A stretch of DNA of 61,646 nucleotides from Clostridium sp. CAG:138 (GCA_000435055.1 FR879692.1:8107-69752), one strand, 5' to 3'. Positions 35,072 through 44,345 are shown, counted from the stretch's first letter. A program made the numbers and translations. Notes: generated from the sequence alone by a model not told the origin.

Positions 35072-35505
35072 CTCAAATCCTCCAGACGCTTGTTTTTGCC
35101 CAAGCCGGCAACCTTTTCCGCAAAATCATTCATCGTTGCGGCAAATTTTGCGCCTTCCGCCGCGCTGACCCATTCAACGCGGGTTCGTTCGCGCTCAATG
35201 CCGAGATAGTCAAGCATTGAAAACAGCAGTGCCATTCTGCGGCGCGTATAATAGTTTCCGGAGGTATAGTGGCAATCTCCGGGATGACAGCCGCATATTA
35301 TCACCCCGTCCGCTCCGCGCTGAAACGCGCGCAAAATGAACATCGGGTTCACTCTGCATGAGCAGGGAACACGGATGATTTTAACATCCGCGGGGTAACC
35401 GAGGCGATTGCTGCCCGCAAGATCCGCACCCGCATATGAGCACCAATTGCAGCAGAACGCAACTATCAAGGGTTTATATTTCCCGCTGTTATCCGTCATC
35501 GGCAT
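35059..35505 (-). CDS. flxD: MvhD/FlxD-type hydrogenase iron-sulfur subunit
   Basis: A 148-residue MvhD-family protein that binds a [2Fe-2S] cluster and docks the electron donor onto HdrA. Conserved Cys positions are visible in FCCNWCSYAGADLAG, VPCSCRVNPMFIL and ICGCHPGDCHYTSGN. Its start overlaps the stop of hdrA and uses a GGAGGTGG site inside it. In methanogens the partner would be a [NiFe]-hydrogenase; here the neighbours are Flx genes, so the donor should be NAD(P)H. Confidence 0.92.
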   Translation of the reverse strand: MPMTDNSGKYKPLIVAFCCNWCSYAGADLAGSNRLGYPADVKIIRVPCSCRVNPMFILRAFQRGADGVIICGCHPGDCHYTSGNYYTRRRMALLFSMLDYLGIERERTRVEWVSAAEGAKFAATMNDFAEKVAGLGKNKRLEDLRCSK

Positions 35506-37490
35506 ATTGCATCCACCTCCGCCATGATTTGTTTGTTCATAAAGCCTTTAAGATCCATTGCCCCGGACATGCATGCAACGGTACATGCACCGCAGCCCTG
35601 GCACACCGCCTCATTCACGCTTGCAACGCGGCGGATCCTTGTCGTTCTGTCCGGCATACGGAATTCCTTTTCAATGTATGTAATCGCACCGTACGGGCAA
35701 ACTTTTTCACAAGTTGAACACCCGTTGCACATCATCTCGTCCGAATGGGCAACGCAGGGATTGCCTGTCAGTCTGTTTTTGGAAAGAAGACCTATGACCT
35801 TGCTTGCGGCAGCACCGGCCTGCGCGACCGTCTCCGGAATATCCTTCGGCCCCTGACACGCTCCCGAGAGGAACACTCCTGCCGTCGGACTTTCAACCGG
35901 GCGAAGCTTCGGATGCGCTTCGGTGAAGAAATCGTTGGTATCCATGCTTGCAGTAAGCATAGTTGCAAGCTGCCTTGCGGATTTATCCGGTTCCATTGCC
36001 GCAGCAAGCACAACCATATCCGCATCGATATGCAGCTGTTTCCCCGCAATCAAATCCGATGCCTGAACCTTCAGCTTGTCCCCCTCAGGCGAAACCTTGC
36101 CTACCATGCCTTTGATGTAGTGTACGCCGTACTCCTCAACGGCACGACGGTAAAACTCATCAAAATTCTTTCCCGGGGTGCGCACATCAATGTAGAAAAC
36201 ATAAACATCCGTATCAGGATATTTATCCCTTGTGAGCATCGCATGTTTTGCTGTGTACATGCAGCAGACTTTCGAACAATATTCCTTGCCCTTATCCGCA
36301 CAGGCCGCACAGCGCGAACCGACGCATTGAACAAAAACAATGGTTTTGGGATGTTTGCCGTCGCTCGGGCGAAGCAGCGTGCCCTTGGTCGGCCCCGCAG
36401 CATTCATAAGCCGTTCGAATTCAAGCGACGTTACAACATCCTTGGATTGAGAATATGCAAACTCATCAAACTTTTCGAGTGAAATCGGATTGAACCCGGT
36501 TGCGGCAACGATTGCGCCGTATTTCTCCGTTATGAATTCATCCTTTGCTTTATAATCAATCGCACCCGCCGTGCATACTTTTGAACACAACCCGCATTTC
36601 CCGGATTTCAGCATCATACAATGCTCGGGGTCAATAGTTGCAACCTTCGGAATTGCCTGCGCAAACGGGATATAAATTGCGCTGCGATTGTCCATGCCGA
36701 GATTAAACTCGTTCGGCACCTTCCGCATGGGACATTTTTCGGTACATGCGCCGCAGCCGGTGCAAATGTTCTCGTTGACGTAGCGAGCTTTTTTCTTTAT
36801 TGTAACATCGAAATTTCCGACAAAGCCATGGACTTCCGTCACTTCCGAATATGTGAAAATTCGGATTTTCTCATTTTGAGCTGCATCGACCATCTTCGGA
36901 GTCAGAATGCAGGCGGCGCAGTCCAGCGTCGGAAAAGTCTTGTCGAGCTGAGCCATCTTCCCGCCGATTGTAGGTTTTTGTTCGACAATATCAACTTCGA
37001 ACCCGGCATCTGCAATATCAAGAGCAGTCTGAATACCCGCAATGCCGCCGCCTATCACGAGCGCACGTTTCGTGACGGGCGTTTCGGAAGCCGTAAGCGG
37101 TGCATTAAGGTTGACCTTTGCAACAGCTGCTTTTCCGAGTATGATCGCCTTTTCGGTCCCTGTCGGCATATCCTTATGCACCCATGAACACTGTTCGCGA
37201 ATGTTCGCGATTTCAACCATGTATGGGTTCAGACCCGCAGAGGCGGCTGTTTTGCGGAAGGTTGCCTCGTGCATGCGCGGTGAGCATGAGCAGATAACCA
37301 CTCCGTTAAGATTATTTTCGCGGATTGCCTTTTTTATCAAATCCTGTCCCGCCTGGGAACACATATATTGATATTCCTCGGCAACAACGACGCCCGGCTC
37401 GTTCCCGAGTGCCGCAGCAACCGCTTTCACGTCAACGGTTCCCGCAATATTTGTGCCGCAGTGGCATACAAAAACACCTATTCTTTGCAT
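35496..37490 (-). CDS. hdrA: Heterodisulfide reductase subunit A (flavin-bifurcating core)
   Basis: A 664-residue HdrA protein. It has the N-terminal HdrA domain (VFVCHCGTNIAG, CSCSPRMHE), a thioredoxin-reductase-like FAD fold (VIGGGIAGIQTALDIADAG) with the Cys-rich TFPTLDCAACILTPKM, an inserted ferredoxin pair (ICTGCGACTEKCP; CGLCSKVCTAG), and two C-terminal clusters (CNGCSTCEKVCPYG; CQGCGACTVACMSG). HdrA carries the FAD that splits electron pairs between ferredoxin and HdrBC. Length and motif set match free-standing HdrA, and no selenocysteine codon is seen. The start has GAAAGGA. Confidence 0.95.
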   Translation of the reverse strand: MQRIGVFVCHCGTNIAGTVDVKAVAAALGNEPGVVVAEEYQYMCSQAGQDLIKKAIRENNLNGVVICSCSPRMHEATFRKTAASAGLNPYMVEIANIREQCSWVHKDMPTGTEKAIILGKAAVAKVNLNAPLTASETPVTKRALVIGGGIAGIQTALDIADAGFEVDIVEQKPTIGGKMAQLDKTFPTLDCAACILTPKMVDAAQNEKIRIFTYSEVTEVHGFVGNFDVTIKKKARYVNENICTGCGACTEKCPMRKVPNEFNLGMDNRSAIYIPFAQAIPKVATIDPEHCMMLKSGKCGLCSKVCTAGAIDYKAKDEFITEKYGAIVAATGFNPISLEKFDEFAYSQSKDVVTSLEFERLMNAAGPTKGTLLRPSDGKHPKTIVFVQCVGSRCAACADKGKEYCSKVCCMYTAKHAMLTRDKYPDTDVYVFYIDVRTPGKNFDEFYRRAVEEYGVHYIKGMVGKVSPEGDKLKVQASDLIAGKQLHIDADMVVLAAAMEPDKSARQLATMLTASMDTNDFFTEAHPKLRPVESPTAGVFLSGACQGPKDIPETVAQAGAAASKVIGLLSKNRLTGNPCVAHSDEMMCNGCSTCEKVCPYGAITYIEKEFRMPDRTTRIRRVASVNEAVCQGCGACTVACMSGAMDLKGFMNKQIMAEVDAICR

Positions 37491-37505
37491 GTTTTGTGTT
37501 CCTTT

Positions 37506-37907
37506 CTATTTTGTGTACTTGCGGAACGCGCTGACAACTGCCTGCTGCGGCAAATCCGCATCCGCTTCAGCTGCCGGCGGCACATCATCGGCAGTCATTC
37601 GGTTTGCATCCTTTTGACGGATTTTTATGAGCCGTATCGCTTCAACGAGCTTTGCCGGTTCAACTCCCCGCGGACATCGTTCAACGCAGGCGAAGCACGA
37701 AAGGCATTTGTAAAGCGACTCCGAATTCAGCAGCGGTTCGATATCTCCGGTTTCAACCATGTAAACGAACTGATGCGGATGATATTCCATCTCTTCATAT
37801 GACGGACATGTTGCCGAGCATTTGCCGCAGCGCATGCACCTGAGCGGATTTACTCCGCTGATTCGGAGTATCTGCTCCTTTTCGCGCAAGGTTTTGTTGT
37901 TCTGCAT
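37506..37907 (-). CDS. hdrC: Heterodisulfide reductase subunit C
   Basis: A 133-residue protein with two [4Fe-4S] motifs, RCMRCGKCSATCPSY and CLSCFACVERCPRG, in the HdrC arrangement with the HPHQFVYMVETG segment between them. It carries electrons from HdrA to HdrB. AAAGGAG overlaps the stop of hdrB, four bases ahead of its own ATG region, so translation is coupled. Confidence 0.92.
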   Translation of the reverse strand: MQNNKTLREKEQILRISGVNPLRCMRCGKCSATCPSYEEMEYHPHQFVYMVETGDIEPLLNSESLYKCLSCFACVERCPRGVEPAKLVEAIRLIKIRQKDANRMTADDVPPAAEADADLPQQAVVSAFRKYTK

Positions 37908-37910
37908 CAG

Positions 37911-38777
37911 TTACTCCTTTCCGTTGACAGCGCAGCCGCAGTGATCCACTGCCGCGCTGCCGTTTGCTGCTCCGTTCTTAATGCCGAATGCTTCCGCCAT
38001 GAGTTCGGTGAAATAAACAACGGGAACGGACGCTTCTTCACCCATGCCGTTTTTGACAAGGTTATATCGGCAGAGCGGACATGCAGTCACGATTTCGTCC
38101 GCACCGTGAATGCATGCACTCCCATAAACCTTCCTGCTCCGTTTTGCCGCTGTATTCGAGTCATCCATAACGGTATACCCGCCGCAGCATTCGTTTCTTT
38201 CCGGGAAAATGCAGGGTTCGGCTCCGAGTGCGGCAATGAGTTTTTCGATGAGCTGCGGATTTTCCGGATCATCAAACTCAATGACTTTTGCCGGGCGCAG
38301 CAACATACAGCCGTAATATGCCGCAACACGTTTTCCGTTTAAGGGGTTTTTGACCGCAGCATGTATTTTTTCAAATCCGCTGCCGCGTGTCACAAGCTCC
38401 AAGTAATGCAGAACCTCCGTCTCTCCGTGATAAGGAGCGGGCGGATTTTTATCCTGTGACAGATAAAGGTTCACCTTTTTTGCAAAGTCCTCATCCGTTC
38501 GCATGGCATGATTGGTTTGCTTGATAACATTGTGACATGCAGAGCATACCGTAACAAGAGGCCTTCCGGCATCGCGTGCGGCAGCAAGTGCGCGAACGGC
38601 GGCAAGTTTTGTTGCAATTTCATCCTTTGCGGAAACGTAAACACCGCCGCAGCACTGCCAGTTCTCTATTTCGCACAATTCAAAGCCGAGAATCTCCGCA
38701 CAGGCGCGCGCACACCTGTCAAGCTCTTTGGCCTTTGTGCGCAGCGTGCAGCCCGGGAAATAGCTGACTTTCATCAT
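37911..38777 (-). CDS. hdrB: Heterodisulfide reductase subunit B
   Basis: A 288-residue protein with two CCG domains (first: FPGCTLRTK with WQCCGG; second: AYYGCMLLR, ECCGGYTV and ACPLC), which in HdrB hold noncubane [4Fe-4S] clusters where disulfides are reduced. In bacteria lacking coenzyme M the acceptor is a different thiol protein or another subunit. It is the first gene of the nine-gene operon; two ATG codons (38777, 38774) are possible behind AAAGGATG. Confidence 0.93.
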   Translation of the reverse strand: MMKVSYFPGCTLRTKAKELDRCARACAEILGFELCEIENWQCCGGVYVSAKDEIATKLAAVRALAAARDAGRPLVTVCSACHNVIKQTNHAMRTDEDFAKKVNLYLSQDKNPPAPYHGETEVLHYLELVTRGSGFEKIHAAVKNPLNGKRVAAYYGCMLLRPAKVIEFDDPENPQLIEKLIAALGAEPCIFPERNECCGGYTVMDDSNTAAKRSRKVYGSACIHGADEIVTACPLCRYNLVKNGMGEEASVPVVYFTELMAEAFGIKNGAANGSAAVDHCGCAVNGKE

Positions 38778-38874
38778 ATTTGAGCATCCTTTCTTCCAAA
38801 GCTCTCTTTATTGTCAAAAACCAATGTGGAGCCTTTATTCGTTTTGCGGAGTGCATTCAAGTATTCGGGCATTA

Positions 38875-39822
38875 TCAAAGGTTCAACCCGCCGATAACTT
38901 CCTTCAATGCATCGGCACTGCGGCGAAGCTTTCCGATTTCTTCATCCGTGAGCGCAATGTTGACCTTGCCGCTGACGCCGTTGCTTCCGATGCGGTTGAG
39001 CGTACTGAGGCAAACATCATCGATTCCGTACTCGCCGTTCATAAGAGTCGAAACGGTCATTGTGGTTTCGATGCCGGAATGCAGGCATTTGCAAATATGA
39101 CATACAGCCGCCGAAACAGCATAGAAAGTTGCACCTTTGCGGGCAATAACTCTTCCGCCGGATTTTTTTACATAAGTCTCAATCTCTGCAAAGTCAAGCG
39201 CGGGACTTATCATGCCGGGAGTTGTGATAAGCTGCGGGCAATCCTTAATCGGCACTCCGGAAATATTTGCAACCGACCACGGAACGAAGGACGAGTCGCC
39301 GTGTTCACCGAATACATATGCATGTACATTGGTCTGATTGATATTATAATACTCAGACAGCCTTGCACGCAAGCGCGATGTGTCCAGAACGGTGCCCGAA
39401 CCAATGATATGGTTTGCAGGAAGTCCGGACTGCTTGAAAAACACATATGTCAGGATGTCAACAGGATTGCTGACGATGATATAAATCGCATTCGGCGCAT
39501 ATTTTGTTATCTGCGGCAGAATGGATTTTGTGATGTTGACGTTGGTCTGAGCAAGCTCAAGACGGGTTTGTCCGGGCTTGCGGGCAATGCCGGAAGTCAA
39601 AATAACGATATTGGAACCTGCCGCATCGCAGTAATCGCCCGCATAGATGGAACAATTGCCGCCGAAAAATGAATTGCCCTGGCGAATGTCGAGTGCTTCG
39701 CCGAGCGCTTTTTCGGTGTTGATGTCGATCAAGACAATTTCAGACGCAATGCCCATTGTGTTGAGTGTGTATGCAATGGTTGCGCCCACACTGCCGGTGC
39801 CGATGATGGTTATTTTATTCAT
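38875..39822 (-). CDS. Lactate/malate dehydrogenase family protein, malate-type specificity loop
   Basis: A 315-residue NAD-dependent 2-hydroxyacid dehydrogenase from the ATG at 39822 (GAAAGGA before it). The Rossmann loop is GTGSVGATIAYTL, the catalytic His lies in GEHGDSSFVPWS and the overall sequence is LDH-like. The specificity loop, however, reads ARKPGQTRLEL. In lactate dehydrogenases the residue before KPG is normally Gln (NQKPGETR), while Arg there (ARKPG) marks malate dehydrogenases. I infer oxaloacetate/malate as the likely pair, with pyruvate/lactate still possible. It is 97 nt upstream of hdrB on the same strand. Confidence 0.88.
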   Translation of the reverse strand: MNKITIIGTGSVGATIAYTLNTMGIASEIVLIDINTEKALGEALDIRQGNSFFGGNCSIYAGDYCDAAGSNIVILTSGIARKPGQTRLELAQTNVNITKSILPQITKYAPNAIYIIVSNPVDILTYVFFKQSGLPANHIIGSGTVLDTSRLRARLSEYYNINQTNVHAYVFGEHGDSSFVPWSVANISGVPIKDCPQLITTPGMISPALDFAEIETYVKKSGGRVIARKGATFYAVSAAVCHICKCLHSGIETTMTVSTLMNGEYGIDDVCLSTLNRIGSNGVSGKVNIALTDEEIGKLRRSADALKEVIGGLNL

Positions 39823-40257
39823 GTTAAACATTCCTTTCGTTGGTTCATATGTTTTTCCGAACCGTATAGTAACATAATTCGCGCAAAATCGGAATTGCCC
39901 TTTTCGCATATCGGTATTGCATTTATCGATATGTTGTGAATCGGACTGAATTTGCCGCTGTTTTGAACGGTTGTCAATGCATCCCGCTGTTTGTTATTGT
40001 CTGTGATTTTTTTTGACGTCCGAGCCCGCTGAAATTCGGCGATTGCCGCCGTCCCGCTCACAGTGCAGCAGTCCCTCATCGGTATAAAAACGCATTGTAT
40101 GCTCTGTTACACCGAATAATTCAAAAAAATCTTGACTTCGTGTTACTCGAACCTGTAAAAACGATTATAGCACAGGACATGTGCCCGTGCAATATGGAAA
40201 CGGGGAAAACGGAGTATGCTCCGGCATCAAAAATCGGCTGTGCCCGACGTGTAATGG

Positions 40258-40285
40258 TTGAAAAAATTCGAATTCATGGTATACT
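40258..40285 (+). promoter_or_regulatory. Promoter of the DJ-1/PfpI gene
   Basis: TTGAAA (40258-40263), a 16-nt spacer and TATACT (40280-40285), about 40 nt before the start at 40333. Confidence 0.65.
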
Positions 40286-40332
40286 TATCCAAAGCCTGTG
40301 TTGAAACGGGTTTGTTTACGGAGGTAATACCA

Positions 40333-40968
40333 ATGAGTAAATTTGCAGTAATCCTATATCCTGATTTTTCCTTGCAGGAAATTACCTGCCTGACTTCGGC
40401 TCTGTCGGTATGGTTTGAAGAAAAAATCGATTTTATCGCAAGTGAAAACAGGGAGTATTGCAGCGAAGAGGGTTTGCGGGTAATGCCGACAAAGACAATT
40501 GCAGATGTAAACATCACAGACTACAAATGCATTATTCTTCCGGGTACGATCAATCCGCTTCCCGCACTTTATGATGATAGGCTGATTGAGTTTTTGCGCG
40601 GCGGAATCAACACTGACGTAACATTTGCAGCAATCTCGTCCTCTCCTATTCTGCTGGCAAAGGCAGGTGTGTTGGACGGCAGAAAATTTACTGCCGGCTT
40701 TTTTATGCAGATGGCAGAGACATTTTCCTTTGTTGAAAACGAGAATTTTATACATAAAGGAATCGTTTGTGACGGGAATGTAATCACCGGCATCGGCATG
40801 TTCTTCCGCGAGTTTGCAGAAACGGTTTTGCATAAATTCGGTTATGATGTCGGCAGCAATTTTATGCGCGGCAACCCGGAAGATTACACAGAGGAAGAAC
40901 TTACGTTTTATTGGTCGGAAGAAGACTACCGTCAGTTCTTGAAGGAATTAAAAGAGTACGAAAAATAA
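40333..40968 (+). CDS. DJ-1/PfpI family protein lacking the nucleophile Cys
   Basis: A 211-residue protein from the ATG at 40333, which follows ACGGAGGT. The N-terminus AVILYPDFSLQEI and the strand YKCIILPGTINPLPAL fit the DJ-1/PfpI flavodoxin-like fold. At the nucleophile elbow the family reads A-I-C-x-x-P; here it is AAISSSPILLAKAGVLDG, with Ser in place of the reactive Cys. It is therefore unlikely to be a standard glyoxalase/deglycase or peptidase and may be a binding or regulatory member. It stands alone behind its own promoter. Confidence 0.82.
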   Translation: MSKFAVILYPDFSLQEITCLTSALSVWFEEKIDFIASENREYCSEEGLRVMPTKTIADVNITDYKCIILPGTINPLPALYDDRLIEFLRGGINTDVTFAAISSSPILLAKAGVLDGRKFTAGFFMQMAETFSFVENENFIHKGIVCDGNVITGIGMFFREFAETVLHKFGYDVGSNFMRGNPEDYTEEELTFYWSEEDYRQFLKELKEYEK

Positions 40969-41153
40969 CAGGCACTTTGGGTTCAAAACCTTTCGGAACC
41001 CGAACGGCACACTTTTGTACTCTTGCGGCGGGAATACTCAGCGTCCTGCGGAGCATTATTTCCCGTCGCAAAAACTGTGCGGTTCGAAATGCTTCGTCAC
41101 ATTATTCTGACAATGCAGCCACGTCATTTGTGCCGCCAAAGTGCGTTCCGGCG

Positions 41154-42008
41154 TCAATTTGTTTGCAAATAGTATATGTATTTTTTCCAATCGGTTCTGT
41201 CGTTTTCGGCTTTTAACGCTACTGCGATTTTCGGATTTGCAAAAACAACGTATCCGTTGCCGGAACCATAGCTCACACTGTAATCATCACCAAAACATGC
41301 AAAACTGATTGAAGGAACGCACAAGACGCAATATGTAAGCTCTGCATCCGTCAGGTCGGTAGAGATTTTCTCATATGTTTCTTCGGATATATCGCAAGCG
41401 CGATAACAAACAAAGTTTCTTTCCTAACCCAAATAATTAAGGTATTCATCGATGCGTTCATGGCTGCAAAAAACACCGGGTTTTCCAAGCATTTCAGAAT
41501 TACCCGTGCCGAAATAAATTAATTCATTTCCGTTGAGGAAAGTTATCAATTTGCCGAACACGTTCGGGGGCATTGTATAGTATGGCGAATTGAGGTAAAC
41601 AGGTTTATTCCTGCGACTCACTTCATTAAATAGCTTTTTAAACTCAACTCCCGGCGGGTTCTTGACAGGTTTCGGTTCGGAGGACAACGGAGAAAAAAAC
41701 TTACAGTCGGGCAAAATCTTCGGATATAGTTCATTCTCGATCTTTCCATGTAATGTACAACGGATAACCCGCAGTGATTCTACCGCATATCTGCAAGTGA
41801 AGCATTTTTCGCAAAGGTTGGCTGCATCATAGAGTTCGTCTCTCGGCATCAAAAAAGATTCTCCGACAATGTGATAATCAGTTCTTGAAGCATCATCAAT
41901 TTGCTCGCATTTGAATACTCTCGACATGCCGTTCGAACATATCGGCTCCGCAACAAAATAAACATTGCCCTCGTATTTATAATAGCATCCTTCGCAAATC
42001 ATTAACAT
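41154..42008 (-). pseudogene. Cys-rich unknown protein interrupted by an in-frame TAG
   Basis: The frame from 42008 stops at TAG (41426-41424) after 194 codons, but the same frame continues without another stop for 89 codons to TGA at 41154. The continuation is protein-like (YEKISTDLTDAELTYCVLC, then GNGYVVFANPKIAVALKAE) and has no early start codon of its own. The first part carries Cys motifs ICEGCYYKYEG and CEKCFTCRYA and a later TLHGKIENELYPKILPDC. I do not recognise a family. Either a nonsense mutation split one gene, or TAG is read through to some extent. Other genes here (ends at 21314 and 56083) use TAG as an ordinary stop. Confidence 0.65.
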
Positions 42009-42197
42009 TTCCGCCTTCGCAGTAATATTACTCCGCCGCTTCGCATCGAAGTGCTTTCACTCAGGCTTACGTTCGGATTGTTTATTGCGGCTATTTCAGA
42101 AGCACATATTTTTTAATTAAAGCAGCCTGCTCCGAGTACTAACCGTGTATTCGCCATTGCTTTTTGCCGACAGGCACGTTCATGTTATACAGCAAAA

Positions 42198-42629
42198 CTA
42201 CCGCAGTTTTTTCTCCATAATGATTTCGTTGCCGTCAGTTTCTCCCGTATGGTTAAAGCCGAGTTTAAGGTACAATTGTTTTGCCGCTTCGTTTCCTTCA
42301 ATATAGCAAAGGACAACTCTGTTATAAACCCCGTCTTTTTGCATTTCCCGAAGAACGTGCCCGGCTGCTTCATATCCGAATCCGTTGCCTTGATATCTTT
42401 CGTCAATAAAAAACTGGCTGAAGTCGTATGCGCCATCTATATAATAATACAGAGCCATTCCAATCGGTATATCTTCATTGTATATAATCAAAGCGCGACT
42501 TCCGGAATTCCTGTAGGCATACGCTCTTGCCAACAGCGTAATTGAATTCGCTGCGAAGTCCTTCTGATCATTGCGAACATGCAGGTCAAGCCTCCAGTTG
42601 TCAGGGCTGACTTCTTCTAAGTGTATCAT
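42198..42629 (-). CDS. GNAT family N-acetyltransferase
   Basis: A 143-residue acetyltransferase starting behind GCGGAGG. Motif A, which binds acetyl-CoA, is FFIDERYQGNGFGYEA (about residues 73-88), followed by the motif B region LCYIEGNEAAKQLYLKLGF. The N-terminal LEEVSPDNW and the overall length resemble spermidine/spermine acetyltransferases of the BltD/PaiA kind, but the substrate is not certain. It stands alone in an accessory stretch. Confidence 0.88.
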   Translation of the reverse strand: MIHLEEVSPDNWRLDLHVRNDQKDFAANSITLLARAYAYRNSGSRALIIYNEDIPIGMALYYYIDGAYDFSQFFIDERYQGNGFGYEAAGHVLREMQKDGVYNRVVLCYIEGNEAAKQLYLKLGFNHTGETDGNEIIMEKKLR

Positions 42630-43244
42630 CCTGTTTTCCTCCGCAAAAACTCACTTGCTGCATACATTGTACCATACAGTGGTGTTTGTTTCAACAACTT
42701 GCATAAGCCGTGATTTACAGCGGATGATTCCGAAATCAAAATAATGAATGCGGTTTTCAGAAAGAATTCATATTTTTCTACAGTTTTGTATTTCAACGAA
42801 TATTTTCACTCGAAAACTTAACAAATGATGTTCAACTTCGATATACTTCTGATGTGAACATCGGCCTGCCGGTACTTTTGCGGCATTGCAAGAGGTTTAA
42901 ACATTATATCATCTCGGTTCCTGTTATTGCACAATAGAGCGGCAACAAGAAGAGCAAGAAAACTCGCCGATACACAGTCCATATCGATGTTATATTCTTT
43001 CAGTTAATTGACCCGGAACTTCGCCCGGAGGTCTGTCGCACACCGAATCGCTGATATTTAATGAAAGGATGTATCTGCAATGCAGGTTAATACAGGTTCC
43101 GAAATCGCTGCATTTTTCAGCTCCTGTCCTCAACCGATAAAGTGATAGGAATTTTCACTTTTTTATGCTATAATATTTTCATTATAAACAGAACGACAAG
43201 CCAAGGTTACAAGGTTAATATAGTTAATATAAAGGAGAATGCTG
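42630..43244. other. Intergenic region with a promoter and a hairpin, no gene seen
   Basis: About 600 nt without a convincing reading frame. AAGTGA...TCACTT followed by T6 (43140-43164) resembles a weak terminator. TGC-TATAAT (TATAAT at 43169-43174) is an extended -10 that should drive the DUF4261 gene. Confidence 0.5.
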
Positions 43245-44192
43245 ATGGGTTTATTGGATAAGTTGAAAAAAGGGCGAACGAGGAGAGGACAAAAAGAAAA
43301 ACAACATCAGAAGCAGCCGTTCCAACAGAATTTGTCACAAAAGACAGATCCGGCAATATGCCCCGGCGGCGCGTTCATGGTGCAGCTTTTGATGAAAGAG
43401 AAAAGCGAGATGCCCTCAAAGGAGATGTTTGCGGAGATATTGTCGAAGCATCTTGGAAAAACGGAGCAGCTTGGAGATTGCGAATCGCATGCAGGTTTTA
43501 TTGTTCATGACTATATTTCCGAAACGAATGACGACACTCTTCCGGTAATGCTGCTGATTTCCGAATGCGCTGAGTTTGAGCCAAACTCAATTGATGACTT
43601 CAGGCGCGGTCAAATGTGGGATTGTTTGAGCGACCGCGACCGCATTCTTTCCGAATGCAAATATCAGATTTCGGCTTCTGATAAGCTGGGCGGCGGTCTG
43701 CCCTCAAAGGAACGCGCAAATATGCTTATGGACTATCTGGAGGCACTGGTGGAATTATATCCTCAGTGCGAGGCAGTTTACAACCTTAACTCCGGAAAGT
43801 TGATTATGGCTGATGATATCAGAAAAAAGGAAATAACCGGTGTTGACCGTTTTATCAGTTATGCGGTGAATGCTCGTTTTTTCAATATTTACGGTACTGA
43901 AGACTGCGTAGTGGACACGCTTGGTTTGAGTCTTTTGTATATAGAGGATTTGCAATATCATTTTCATGATATCGACCCCAACCTGGTAGTAAACCATGCC
44001 TATAATCTGGCATCCTATCTGTTGAACAATGACAACCCCATGAAGGACGGAGATACCGTCGATGGTATTCGAAATGGACGGATCGTGCAGGACATCCAGT
44101 GGAAATGTCATTATGAGGATGCGCTGATTCAGCCGGCGAGGGCAGTCCTGGATATCTGTATGGGAAAGTATGCAGCCGGATATCGCGGTTGA
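43245..44192 (+). CDS. DUF4261 domain protein
   Basis: A 315-residue protein. I take the second ATG (43245), which has AAAGGAGA 7 nt before it; the ATG at 43239 is too close. A basic, Gln/Lys-rich head of about 35 residues precedes the DUF4261 domain, recognised by a C-terminal block with NARFFNIYGTEDCVVDTLGL and IEDLQYHFHDIDPN. The domain is found in scattered Firmicutes genomes and has no known activity; members often sit among toxin, immunity or accessory genes. Neighbours here are a GNAT and a decayed DNA methyltransferase. Confidence 0.75.
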   Translation: MGLLDKLKKGRTRRGQKEKQHQKQPFQQNLSQKTDPAICPGGAFMVQLLMKEKSEMPSKEMFAEILSKHLGKTEQLGDCESHAGFIVHDYISETNDDTLPVMLLISECAEFEPNSIDDFRRGQMWDCLSDRDRILSECKYQISASDKLGGGLPSKERANMLMDYLEALVELYPQCEAVYNLNSGKLIMADDIRKKEITGVDRFISYAVNARFFNIYGTEDCVVDTLGLSLLYIEDLQYHFHDIDPNLVVNHAYNLASYLLNNDNPMKDGDTVDGIRNGRIVQDIQWKCHYEDALIQPARAVLDICMGKYAAGYRG

Positions 44193-44345
44193 CATATTGC
44201 ATCATCATTTTTAAAGGAAGTCGCACACATTTTCGACCGCCGGGCGGACGAGTCTTTCTCGGGCTGAAAGCCCATTGAAATGCTGTCGAGTTTTACAGTC
44301 AACATTTCAGTGGAAACACAAATCCAATAAAGCAGGAGGCGCATA

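Noticed and set aside
38812..38817. TTGACA on the minus strand upstream of hdrB as an operon promoter
   Set aside because: No acceptable -10 box lies 15-19 nt downstream, so a promoter here is not supported; the operon may start at the dehydrogenase gene.
41424..41426. TAG as a sense codon (pyrrolysine) throughout the genome
   Set aside because: TAG serves as the ordinary stop of the GLUG protein gene (21314-21316) and the small membrane protein gene (56081-56083), so general recoding is not supported; local readthrough remains possible.
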